NCBI GenBank assembly: GCA_030592985.1
Contig: JAUVIB010000238.1
Coordinates: 1-5,676 of the forward strand
Length of the DNA stretch: 5,676 bases
DNA from: Calditrichaceae bacterium
GTDB taxonomy: Bacteria > Calditrichota > Calditrichia > Calditrichales > Calditrichaceae
Reading direction: 5' to 3'
Under the pieces are notes generated by a model. It was not told the DNA's origin and did not search any database. It worked only from the letters and a program-made list of their open reading frames with translations. The translations under genes and the position numbers were made by a program. Of this stretch, positions 1 to 5,073 are shown in pieces; positions within the stretch are counted from its first letter, which is position 1, and each line of letters starts with the position of its first letter.

Positions 1-14
1 AAAGTGAGGAAAAT

Positions 15-94
15 GTCATTTCGAGCGAAGTCGAGAAATCTATAAATTATTGTAAACGTTAAAGTTAAAGATTTCTCCCTATGGTCGAAATGAC
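15..94. repeat. Imperfect inverted repeat of the GTCATTTCGA type
   Basis: The arms are 15-41 and 69-94, separated by a 27-base AT-rich loop. The outer ten bases (GTCATTTCGA) and the inner nine (GAGAAATCT) of the two arms are complementary; the middle of the arms is mismatched. From general knowledge, this word resembles a short dispersed repeat common between genes in Bacteroidota and Ignavibacteriota genomes. It begins about 27 bases beyond the stop of the truncated four-helix-bundle gene. It could fold in RNA on either strand, but no U-tract follows it, so I do not call it a terminator. Confidence 0.6.
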
Positions 95-120
95 GAAAAA
101 TGTGACTTTTCGTTCAAGCA

Positions 121-312
121 CTATTTATGATTTCTTGCGGCACCTTCTGCAATATTTGAGGGAATTAAAACAGCTGCTCTGCGAATTTGACCGGTTAATC
201 TATAAAGCTCATCTTTTAGAAACAACATAATAGTTTTATTAACTTCTACTACAAGTTCTATTCCATTTTTCCATACTTCCAAATCTTTATGTGTTTCATT
301 CTCTACCACCAA
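121..312 (-). CDS. Four-helix-bundle (S23/IVP-like) protein, C-terminally truncated remnant
   Basis: The 63 residues match the N-terminal half of the four-helix-bundle family, also called 23S rRNA intervening-sequence protein. The opening HKDLEVWKNGIELV (residues 8-21) and the block IRRAAVLIPSNIAEGAARN (43-61) are the family's signatures. Family members are usually about 115-125 residues, so the second helical hairpin is missing. The TAG stop falls where the family normally continues with a further helix. The sequence after the stop is unrelated and soon becomes the inverted repeat at 15-94. The start is also odd: an in-frame TGA directly precedes TTG at 312-310 and GTG at 309-307, and both candidate starts lie inside a heptamer repeat unit. 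The gene sits 28 bp after capF. Its biochemical role is unknown in the family. It is probably a decayed copy; it may not be expressed. Confidence 0.7.
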   Translation of the reverse strand: MVVENETHKDLEVWKNGIELVVEVNKTIMLFLKDELYRLTGQIRRAAVLIPSNIAEGAARNHK

Positions 313-340
313 TCATTAATTACAATTCACAAATCACTAT
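306..340 (-). repeat. Heptamer array between capF and the four-helix gene
   Basis: Read on the minus strand there are five consecutive 7-base units: ATAGTGA, TTTGTGA, ATTGTAA, TTAATGA, TTGGTGG. The 28-bp gap after the capF stop is exactly four units, and the fifth carries the possible TTG or GTG start of the next gene. The orientation is opposite to the other arrays in the window, which read as YTRGTRA-like units on the plus strand. Confidence 0.65.
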
Positions 341-1489
341 TTAAACTTTTTCATAGAATGTATCAGGGTCTTGGGGATTATAATGTTCACTTATCCAGAA
401 AAAAGTATACAGCTCTTCGTCACCTATGTTTGTAATATTATGTGTGTACCAAATTGGCATATCTACAAATGATGGATTTTCTCCGTCTAAATCGAAACTT
501 AATATTTCATCTGTGCCAATCCTTCGTAACTCAATTCTGGCCTTACCCTTAATGACCGCAAAACGCTCTGCTTTTCGTGTATGATAATGATTTCCCCTGG
601 TAATTCCGGGGACTGTTGTAGAAAAGGAAACCTGTCCCCCACTATGAAGTTTAATCGTTTCAACAAAAGAGCCCCTGTCATCAGAATGTTTAGTTAAATG
701 AAATGGAAAAAAACTCTTATAATCGATATAGCATAAAAAAGTGTTGAATAGATTCCTTTCGAAAGGATTATCTAAATTGGGAATGATACCCTTTTCAAAA
801 TAGTTATCTTTATATTCCTTAAGTAAGGCAAGCACTCTTGACACTTTGATTTCTTTTGTAAATGAAACCTGGTAGTTAGTAATTAGTGATTGGTAACTGG
901 TGACTGGTGACTGGTGATTGGTGATCGCTTTATAAAACACCTCCGCCAACTCATTTATATAAATTAACTTAACTTCTCCATCCACCTGAACTTCCGGTTG
1001 CTCCCCATGGGTTAATTGATGACAAAAGGTTGCTATGAAGGAATTATAGTATGGATTACCAAAAGGACCAAATACATTAGGAATGATTAAGGCTGTGAAT
1101 TTGGTGTTATTTTTTTCAGCCCACGCTTCAAATAGTTTGCGTCCGTCCCGTTTGGATTTACCATAAAGATTATCCTGCTCTTCCTGGGTGGATGAAGAGA
1201 AAATAATATGAGGTTTTGAATCGCTTGCATCTAAAACGCTTAAAAATGTTTTAATCAGACGAATATTTGTATCATAAATAACCTGCGGATCACCATGGCG
1301 GTTCATAGCTGCTAAATGTACAATTGTATCACATTGTTTGACAAATTTTTGCAAATTAGAAACGCTATCAAAAGACTCATCTTTAAAGGGAATTAATTCT
1401 ATTTCATCTTCTTTAAGACTCAAATAGTTGTATAAATGAGTCCCCATAAATCCGGATTGTCCGGTGATACCTACTTTTATTTTTTTCAT
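341..1489 (-). CDS. capF: UDP-2-acetamido-2,6-dideoxy-hexos-4-ulose epimerase/reductase (CapF/WbjC type)
   Basis: This is a bifunctional enzyme of UDP-N-acetyl-L-fucosamine synthesis. In the known family the C-terminal cupin epimerises C3 of the 4-keto-sugar made by CapE, and the N-terminal short-chain dehydrogenase domain reduces C4 with NADPH, giving UDP-N-acetyl-L-pneumosamine (the 6-deoxy-L-talose sugar). Seen here: a dinucleotide-binding glycine motif (G10, G13, G16), the catalytic pair Y109-xxx-K113, and a cupin at about residues 262-382. The cupin has HSDDRGS (268-274), PGITRGNHYH (294-303), metal-ligand candidates H301, H303 and E308, and a late histidine H350. The cupin closely resembles that of Staphylococcus aureus CapF. 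At 382 residues the protein is slightly long, because residues 189-207 are a repeat-derived insert. The ATG at 1489 is directly preceded by a heptamer array and has no clear ribosome-binding site. The TAA stop lies 28 bp before the next gene. Confidence 0.92.
   Translation of the reverse strand: MKKIKVGITGQSGFMGTHLYNYLSLKEDEIELIPFKDESFDSVSNLQKFVKQCDTIVHLAAMNRHGDPQVIYDTNIRLIKTFLSVLDASDSKPHIIFSSSTQEEQDNLYGKSKRDGRKLFEAWAEKNNTKFTALIIPNVFGPFGNPYYNSFIATFCHQLTHGEQPEVQVDGEVKLIYINELAEVFYKAITNHQSPVTSYQSLITNYQVSFTKEIKVSRVLALLKEYKDNYFEKGIIPNLDNPFERNLFNTFLCYIDYKSFFPFHLTKHSDDRGSFVETIKLHSGGQVSFSTTVPGITRGNHYHTRKAERFAVIKGKARIELRRIGTDEILSFDLDGENPSFVDMPIWYTHNITNIGDEELYTFFWISEHYNPQDPDTFYEKV
869..925 (-). repeat. 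In-frame heptamer insert inside capF
   Basis: On the plus strand 869-924 is eight contiguous 7-base units; seven of them (876-924) fit YTRGTRA exactly. On the coding strand the 57 bases encode CapF residues 189-207, ITNHQSPVTSYQSLITNYQ. The insert lies between the end of the dehydrogenase core (ELAEVFYKA) and KEIKVSRVLALL, a region that I recall as a variable loop in this family. It is related to the insert at 2016-2072: same length, same reading frame, 9 of 19 residues identical, and 44 of 57 bases identical by hand count. Confidence 0.85.
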
Positions 1490-1492
1490 TAT

Positions 1493-1628
1493 TTTGTGAT
1501 TAGTAATATAGTGAATAATTAATAGTAATTTGTAATTGATTAATAGTAAATAGTAAATGGTTACTCGGAAGTTCGTTAGCTCGGTGCTGGATACTCGTTT
1601 CTCATTGCTCGGTACTGGTGATTAATAA
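1493..1628 (+). repeat. Heptamer array in the cupin-capF gap
   Basis: Nearly the whole stretch parses into 7-base units on the plus strand. Two runs stay in phase: 1515-1570 (eight units, from ATAATTA to CTCGGAA) and 1580-1628 (seven units, including CTCGGTG, CTGGATA, CTCGTTT, CTCGGTA and CTGGTGA). The TTAGTAA-like and CTCGGTG-like words share one register, which suggests they are variants of a single unit. The array starts a few bases upstream of the capF ATG, so it would form the 5' region of the capF message. A T-rich stretch (about 1629-1672) follows. Confidence 0.8.
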
Positions 1629-1672
1629 TTATTTTATATTTTTTTCTTTTGTCTTTTATCTTACGTTATTTT

Positions 1673-1714
1673 ATCTGTGATAATCTGTCTGATCTGTGTC
1701 ATCAGCGTTCTATT
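1673..1714 (+). repeat. 42-bp ATCTGTG...ATCAGCGTTCTATT repeat, copy 1
   Basis: It is built of four sub-words on the plus strand: ATCTGTGATA, ATCTGTCTG, ATCTGTGTC and ATCAGCGTTCTATT. The copy at 2348-2389 has the same sub-word lengths, and 36 of 42 bases match by hand count, including the last 14 exactly. On the coding strand the repeat supplies the TAG stop of the cupin gene (1710-1712). This resembles a dispersed repeat family that I know from many environmental bacterial genomes. Confidence 0.75.
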
Positions 1715-2180
1715 CTCTATCCCAATCCATCCACAAGCCCTTATCAAAACGGTAATCATCAGCGATACTTTCAGATAAGTTAAGATTAGAATATATAGTT
1801 AACATCGAATCAGGATCCATCGGTTTTACTCCATTTGCATATCCGGGGGGAATATATAAAATTTGTGGTTTTTTAGCGTTAAGGGTAAATGTAGACGGTA
1901 TTAAATCTTTTGAAGGATTATCCCAATCATCAATTTTTACAGCAGCAATTAGAAAAGAACCCTGATTGACATAAAAATATTTTTGTTCAATCTTATGCCC
2001 CTGCCAGGCGCGGATCTGGTTATTAGTAACTAGTGATTTGTTATTGGTGATTTGTGAATGGCTATTGGATATGATATAAAAACGTTTGATTTCAGACATA
2101 TCAAAATCATTTAAAAAAGTTAGTTGGCCACGTTCGTCACTATGTATGCCACCGCTAATTATGTAGGGTTTGTTTATCAT
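1710..2180 (-). CDS. RmlC-like cupin sugar epimerase/isomerase, 156 aa
   Basis: This is a single-domain cupin of the dTDP-4-dehydrorhamnose 3,5-epimerase-like group found in polysaccharide loci. Visible landmarks are GGIHSDERGQLTF (10-22), IRAWQGHKIEQKYFYVNQGS (56-75) with H62 as the likely active-site or ligand histidine, the NPSKDLIP segment (88-95), and LYIPPGYANGVK (108-119), which matches the IPxGxAHG-type strand of RmlC relatives. The probable substrate is a 4-keto-6-deoxy nucleotide sugar. Its place between capE and capF points to the UDP-FucNAc branch or a sister sugar, but the exact reaction cannot be read from the sequence. Residues 37-55 are a repeat-derived insert in the loop before RAWQGH; without it the protein would be 137 residues, near family size. 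The ATG at 2180 abuts a heptamer array and has no Shine-Dalgarno motif. The TAG stop belongs to a 42-bp repeat. Confidence 0.82.
   Translation of the reverse strand: MINKPYIISGGIHSDERGQLTFLNDFDMSEIKRFYIISNSHSQITNNKSLVTNNQIRAWQGHKIEQKYFYVNQGSFLIAAVKIDDWDNPSKDLIPSTFTLNAKKPQILYIPPGYANGVKPMDPDSMLTIYSNLNLSESIADDYRFDKGLWMDWDRE
2016..2072 (-). repeat. In-frame heptamer insert inside the cupin gene
   Basis: On the plus strand 2016-2071 parses into eight degenerate 7-base units: CTGGTTA, TTAGTAA, CTAGTGA, TTTGTTA, TTGGTGA, TTTGTGA, ATGGCTA, TTGGATA. On the coding strand the 57 bases encode residues 37-55, ISNSHSQITNNKSLVTNNQ. The insert sits between the strand KRFYI and the conserved RAWQGHK. It is related to the capF insert at 869-925 in length, frame and unit order, but it is more diverged from the YTRGTRA consensus. 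Confidence 0.8.
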
Positions 2181-2304
2181 TGGTAATTTGTGATTAGTTA
2201 TTGGTGATTAGTTGCACAGTTGCTCGGAACTCGTTGGCTCGGAAAAACATGAAAACATTACTCGGTGCTCGATGCTCGATACTCGGTTGCTGAGCCTGTC
2301 GAAG
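2180..2304 (+). repeat. Heptamer array in the capE-cupin gap
   Basis: Five units run in phase from the cupin start codon: TTGGTAA, TTTGTGA, TTAGTTA, TTGGTGA, TTAGTTG (2180-2214). After an 8-base unit come CTCGGAA and CTCGTTG (2223-2236), one extra G, and CTCGGAA (2238-2244). A short A-rich interruption (2245-2260) is followed by CTCGGTG, CTCGATG and CTCGATA in phase (2261-2281). The array ends in the word CTGAGCCTGTCGAAG (2290-2304), a familiar dispersed bacterial repeat. A T-rich stretch and the second 42-bp repeat follow. The arrangement parallels the gap at 1490-1709. Confidence 0.78.
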
Positions 2305-2347
2305 CATTATTTTGTATTTTTTACTTATTATTATTTTAGTTTTTCTT

Positions 2348-2389
2348 ATCTGTGTTTATCCGTCGAATTTGTGTCATCAGCGTTCTATT
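2348..2389 (+). repeat. 42-bp ATCTGTG...ATCAGCGTTCTATT repeat, copy 2
   Basis: This is the second copy of the element at 1673-1714. Its sub-words are ATCTGTGTTT, ATCCGTCGA, ATTTGTGTC and ATCAGCGTTCTATT, and the last 14 bases are identical to copy 1. On the coding strand it supplies the TAG stop of capE (2385-2387), exactly as copy 1 does for the cupin gene. A T-rich stretch lies on the far side of both copies. Confidence 0.75.
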
Positions 2390-3395
2390 TCTTTATCTTC
2401 TGTTGAATATAATCAAGAGATAATAATAATTTTTTAGTTTCTTCCACATTCAGGCGATTGGTATTATCTGAATTATAATCCTCCGCTTCGCTGAACTCCG
2501 ACTCTCCTTCCACAAAATATTTATTATAGTTTAAATCTCTTATATCGGGGGGTACACGGAAATATCGGCCATGATCTTCGGCAATAGCCTTTTCTTCCCG
2601 TGTCAAAAGGGTTTCGTAGCGTTTCTCTCCATGACGGGTACCGATTATCTTAATTTCATTATTTGCCTTAAAAATTTCTTTTAATGCTTTAGCTACCGTT
2701 TCAATAGTGGCTGCCGGCGCTTTCTGTACAAAACGATCTCCCTGATTACCGTTTTTATAGGCGTATAAAACCAAATCAACCGCATCTTCTAACGACATCA
2801 TAAAGCGGGTCATTTCGGGATCGGTTATAGTCAATGGTTTTCCACTTCTAATTTGATTCACAAAAAGCGGAATGACCGATCCTCGGGAAGCCATCACATT
2901 GCCGTAGCGGGTACCACAAAAAGTTGTTTTTCCTTGCAAGTTAATCCGCGCCTTGGCTACCATTAGTTTTTCCATCATTGCTTTGGAGAGCCCCATAGCA
3001 TTAATGGGATAAACCGCTTTATCAGTGCTTAAGAAAATTACTTTTTCAACTTCGCTGCTTAAAGCCGCATTTAATACATTTTCTGCCCCAAGCACATTGG
3101 TGCGAATTGCTTCCATAGGATAGAATTCACAGGAAGGCACCTGTTTGAGCGCTGCCGCATGAAAAACATAATCCACACCACGCATTGCCTCATTAACACT
3201 GTCATACCCCCGAACATCACCAATATAAAATTTTAGTTTGGGATTATTCAGTTTAATACGCAAATCTTCCTGTTTTTTTTCATCACGACTAAAAATACGA
3301 ATTTCTTTTATATCCGTATGCAAAAAACGGTTTAAAACCGCGTTGCCAAAGGATCCGGTTCCGCCGGTAATTAGTAAAATTTTATTTGAAAACAT
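2385..3395 (-). CDS. capE: UDP-N-acetylglucosamine 4,6-dehydratase/5-epimerase (CapE/WbjB type)
   Basis: This short-chain dehydrogenase performs the first step of UDP-N-acetyl-L-fucosamine synthesis: C4 oxidation, C5/C6 dehydration and C5 epimerisation of UDP-GlcNAc, using bound NADP+. Seen: the binding motif TGGTGSFG (10-17), the D60-V61-R62 segment, HAAALKQVP (79-87) and STDKAVYPINAMGLSK (123-138). Here the usual catalytic tyrosine of YxxxK is methionine (M134), with K138 retained. This M-xxx-K form is the hallmark of CapE/FnlA enzymes. Further matches are RYGNVMASRGSVIPLF (163-178), TDPEMTRFMMS (191-201), RHGEKRYETLLTREE (254-268) and the C-terminal EDYNSDNTNRLNVEE (305-319). At 336 residues it is close to full family length. 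A purine-rich stretch (3396-3408) precedes the ATG at 3395. It lies upstream of the cupin and capF genes on the same strand; the next upstream gap of 324 bp is filled with repeats. The TAG stop belongs to the 42-bp repeat. Confidence 0.93.
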   Translation of the reverse strand: MFSNKILLITGGTGSFGNAVLNRFLHTDIKEIRIFSRDEKKQEDLRIKLNNPKLKFYIGDVRGYDSVNEAMRGVDYVFHAAALKQVPSCEFYPMEAIRTNVLGAENVLNAALSSEVEKVIFLSTDKAVYPINAMGLSKAMMEKLMVAKARINLQGKTTFCGTRYGNVMASRGSVIPLFVNQIRSGKPLTITDPEMTRFMMSLEDAVDLVLYAYKNGNQGDRFVQKAPAATIETVAKALKEIFKANNEIKIIGTRHGEKRYETLLTREEKAIAEDHGRYFRVPPDIRDLNYNKYFVEGESEFSEAEDYNSDNTNRLNVEETKKLLLSLDYIQQKIKK

Positions 3396-3412
3396 GTTTT
3401 TTTCTTTCGTAA

Positions 3413-3506
3413 TTGGTGATTGGTTAAATGGTTCTCGTTGCTGGTTACTCGTTACTGGTTTGCTCGGTGGCTCGGGAACTCGTTACTCGGTGCTGGATGC
3501 TTGATA
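3413..3506 (+). repeat. Heptamer array upstream of capE
   Basis: The plus strand parses as TTGGTGA, TTGGTTA, AATGGTT, CTCGTTG, CTGGTTA, CTCGTTA, CTGGTTT (3413-3461, seven units in phase). Then come CTCGGTG and CTCGGGA, each set off by one extra base, and CTCGTTA, CTCGGTG, CTGGATG, CTTGATA (3479-3506, four in phase). TTGGTGA-like units change gradually into CTCG-like units without loss of register. It forms the capE-proximal part of the 324-bp gap 3396-3719. Confidence 0.8.
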
Positions 3507-3508
3507 AA

Positions 3509-3638
3509 ATATGTTTAGTTGTTTATTTGTTGAGATGTTTAGAATGTCACAAAGTTATGGGGTTATGAAGTTATATGGTAACATGGTGAAAAATGCTGAG
3601 TTGTTAAGTTGTTTAACTGTTGAGGTGTTAACTTCTTG
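3509..3638 (+). repeat. Octamer (8-bp period) array, copy 1
   Basis: Five 8-base units fill 3509-3548 (ATATGTTT, AGTTGTTT, ATTTGTTG, AGATGTTT, AGAATGTC). After a 2-base slip, eleven more stay in phase over 3551-3638, from AAAGTTAT, GGGGTTAT and GAAGTTAT through ATGGTAAC and ATGGTGAA to AGGTGTTA and ACTTCTTG. The period differs from the 7-bp arrays on either side. The array ends with TTG followed by a heptamer run; the same junction occurs at 4998-5014. Confidence 0.7.
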
Positions 3639-3641
3639 TTG

Positions 3642-3676
3642 CTCGGGACTCGGGACTGGTAATTTGTGATTTATCA
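3642..3676 (+). repeat. Short heptamer run downstream of the Schlafen-ATPase gene
   Basis: Five units are in phase: CTCGGGA, CTCGGGA, CTGGTAA, TTTGTGA, TTTATCA. The gap between capE and the gene at 3720 is thus arranged as heptamers, octamers, heptamers. The remaining 3677-3719, just past the stop of the upstream gene, holds nothing I recognise. Confidence 0.65.
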
Positions 3677-3719
3677 AACAATCCATAAACAACTATTTTT
3701 CCATTCTCCTACATCAAAT

Positions 3720-4880
3720 CTATTCAGGATTATTACTATTATAAACGATTATCTTAAAGTATTCAGGATCTGTTATATATTGGATATTTATATTTTTTTC
3801 TTTAGCAAATTTTGCGATTTTAAACAAACCCCGCCCCATTTTTTCAGCCATATTATAATCCCGAAACATTTGACTTATTAAGGGATTGCGATAATAGGAA
3901 ATTCCGTTTAACGCTTTATCTAAGTTTAAAGTATTGGGTAAGCCCCCCGGTGAGAAGAGTTCCAAACGATTGAAAAATAAATTTAGTCTTATTTTTTGAC
4001 CAAAAACTGACCAATCTCTGTGAGAAAATGCATTTACAATCAATTCCCTCACTATAAACGGTTCATAATCATATTTGTCAATTCTACGTGTCTGCTCCTT
4101 ATTAAAAGCTGCCTTCTTACCGGAATTAAAGGTAACAAAAATCTCTGACTGACTAACCAATGATGGTAGATCAGCAGCAATACTTTTATGATCTAAAATT
4201 TCCGAATCGAGCGTTTTACCGGAAAAACGGTTTAATTCTATACCTGACTGTGGTAATTTGCCACCTATGTTTTTCCCAAAAAACAGCATTCCAACAATAG
4301 TAATATGACCACTTTCTGTTAAAATATCAAGATTTATTAACTGTTCGGAAAGCAAATCTTCATCAAACTCAATTTTCCTAAAATCTGTACAATAAATTTT
4401 AAATTTTAATAAATCTAAATCTTTAAGGCTGCTATTTTGAATTGTACTAATTTCAAAATGCAATTTACCCCCTACCTGAAACAGGCGAACGAGTTCCTCA
4501 TTTGTTGGTTCAATACTTACAGACCCTACCCTAATATAAAACTTATTACTCTTTTTTACTTTATATGGTCTATATTCCCCTTTTGGAATATTTACTTTAT
4601 AGATAATTTTTTCATTGATTTTAAAGGGAATAATCTCAGGAATCAAAGATGGAGTAATATTATTTCGACAAATATTAACAATTTTTTCTTCTACCTTTTT
4701 TGAAGAGACACCACTAACTATACCGGAATCTTCCACCCCAATATAAATATCACCACCTTTGTAATTAGAAAAAGCAACAACTTCTTTGGCAAAACTCTCA
4801 CTATGGAAACGTTCGGACTTAAACTCCACTAGAGAACTTTCTCCAAGCTCAATAATTTGCTCCAATTGTTGTAAATCCAT
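3720..4880 (-). CDS. Schlafen/AlbA_2 domain and GHKL-type ATPase protein
   Basis: The 386 residues have the common two-part layout of bacterial AlbA_2 (Schlafen AAA_4, PF04326) plus HATPase_c_4 proteins, often labelled putative DNA-binding or RecG-related transcriptional regulators. The N-terminal domain (about 8-130) shows GESSLVEFKSE (13-23), FSNYKGGDIYIGVEDSG (37-53) and FYIRVGS (114-120). The C-terminal ATPase-like part has RELIVNAFSHRDWS (278-291, an N-box-like E, N and HRD), NRLELFSPGGLP (304-315), RNPLIS (331-336) and AEKMGRGLFKI (345-355). No further winged-helix domain follows, so it is a short member. E14, E19 and E50/D51 line up with the acidic residues of Schlafen nucleases, but nuclease activity is only a possibility. 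It may act as a regulator or defence protein. The ATG at 4880 is preceded by GGGAAAG at close spacing. It lies between repeat-filled gaps, suggesting a separate transcript from capE. Confidence 0.85.
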   Translation of the reverse strand: MDLQQLEQIIELGESSLVEFKSERFHSESFAKEVVAFSNYKGGDIYIGVEDSGIVSGVSSKKVEEKIVNICRNNITPSLIPEIIPFKINEKIIYKVNIPKGEYRPYKVKKSNKFYIRVGSVSIEPTNEELVRLFQVGGKLHFEISTIQNSSLKDLDLLKFKIYCTDFRKIEFDEDLLSEQLINLDILTESGHITIVGMLFFGKNIGGKLPQSGIELNRFSGKTLDSEILDHKSIAADLPSLVSQSEIFVTFNSGKKAAFNKEQTRRIDKYDYEPFIVRELIVNAFSHRDWSVFGQKIRLNLFFNRLELFSPGGLPNTLNLDKALNGISYYRNPLISQMFRDYNMAEKMGRGLFKIAKFAKEKNINIQYITDPEYFKIIVYNSNNPE

Positions 4881-4949
4881 AATCTTTCCCGTTTATTGCA
4901 GTTAAAAATTGACAAAGTGAGGTTATTGATTAAATGGTTAAGGGTTTAT

Positions 4950-5005
4950 AAGGTAACAAGGTGAAAAATGTTTAGCTGTTGAGATGTTAAATGGTTGACT
5001 TCTTG
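4950..5005 (+). repeat. Octamer (8-bp period) array, copy 2
   Basis: Seven units are in phase: AAGGTAAC, AAGGTGAA, AAATGTTT, AGCTGTTG, AGATGTTA, AATGGTTG, ACTTCTTG. They align unit by unit with part of copy 1 (3575-3638), which has ATGGTAAC, ATGGTGAA, AAATGCTG and later ACTTCTTG, but several copy 1 units are absent here. Less regular related sequence extends to about 4913 on the Schlafen-ATPase side. Confidence 0.65.
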
Positions 5006-5008
5006 TTG

Positions 5009-5050
5009 CTCGGGGCTCGGTGCTGGATGCTCATTACTGAGGGCTGACTG
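5009..5050 (+). repeat. Heptamer run downstream of hicA
   Basis: Six units are in phase: CTCGGGG, CTCGGTG, CTGGATG, CTCATTA, CTGAGGG, CTGACTG. After it, the words CTGTCG (5058-5063) and GCATTATTTT (5071-5080) recur from the gap at 2296-2313. The second of these overlaps the hicA stop codon. GGGC/GCCC at 5041-5053 could pair, but no U-tract follows, so a terminator is not claimed. Confidence 0.65.
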
Positions 5051-5073
5051 CCCATCTCTGTCGGGTCGATGCA

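Noticed and set aside
499..681. Minus-strand frame inside capF
   Set aside because: It is an alternative frame within the strongly supported cupin domain of capF.
2212..2406. Plus-strand open frame of 64 codons in the capE-cupin gap
   Set aside because: It reads repeat and T-rich sequence and runs into the 3' end of capE. No recognisable protein pattern.
3238..3504. Plus-strand open frame of 88 codons across the capE start and the adjacent array
   Set aside because: Its first part is the antisense of capE and its end is a translation of the heptamer array. No family resemblance, and capE explains the overlap far better.
3413..3676. CRISPR array
   Set aside because: Units are only 7 or 8 bases, degenerate and contiguous. 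There are no 23-47 base repeats with unique spacers and no cas genes.
3666..3881. Plus-strand open frame overlapping the end of the Schlafen-ATPase gene
   Set aside because: Antisense of a well supported gene, with a composition typical of AT-rich shadow frames.
4437..4703. Plus-strand open frame antisense to the Schlafen-ATPase gene
   Set aside because: Lies entirely opposite a conserved AlbA_2 domain coding region and has no recognisable motif.
5041..5053. GGGC/GCCC hairpin as a terminator for hicA
   Set aside because: The stem is only four base pairs, lies within heptamer units, and is not followed by a U-tract on the minus strand.
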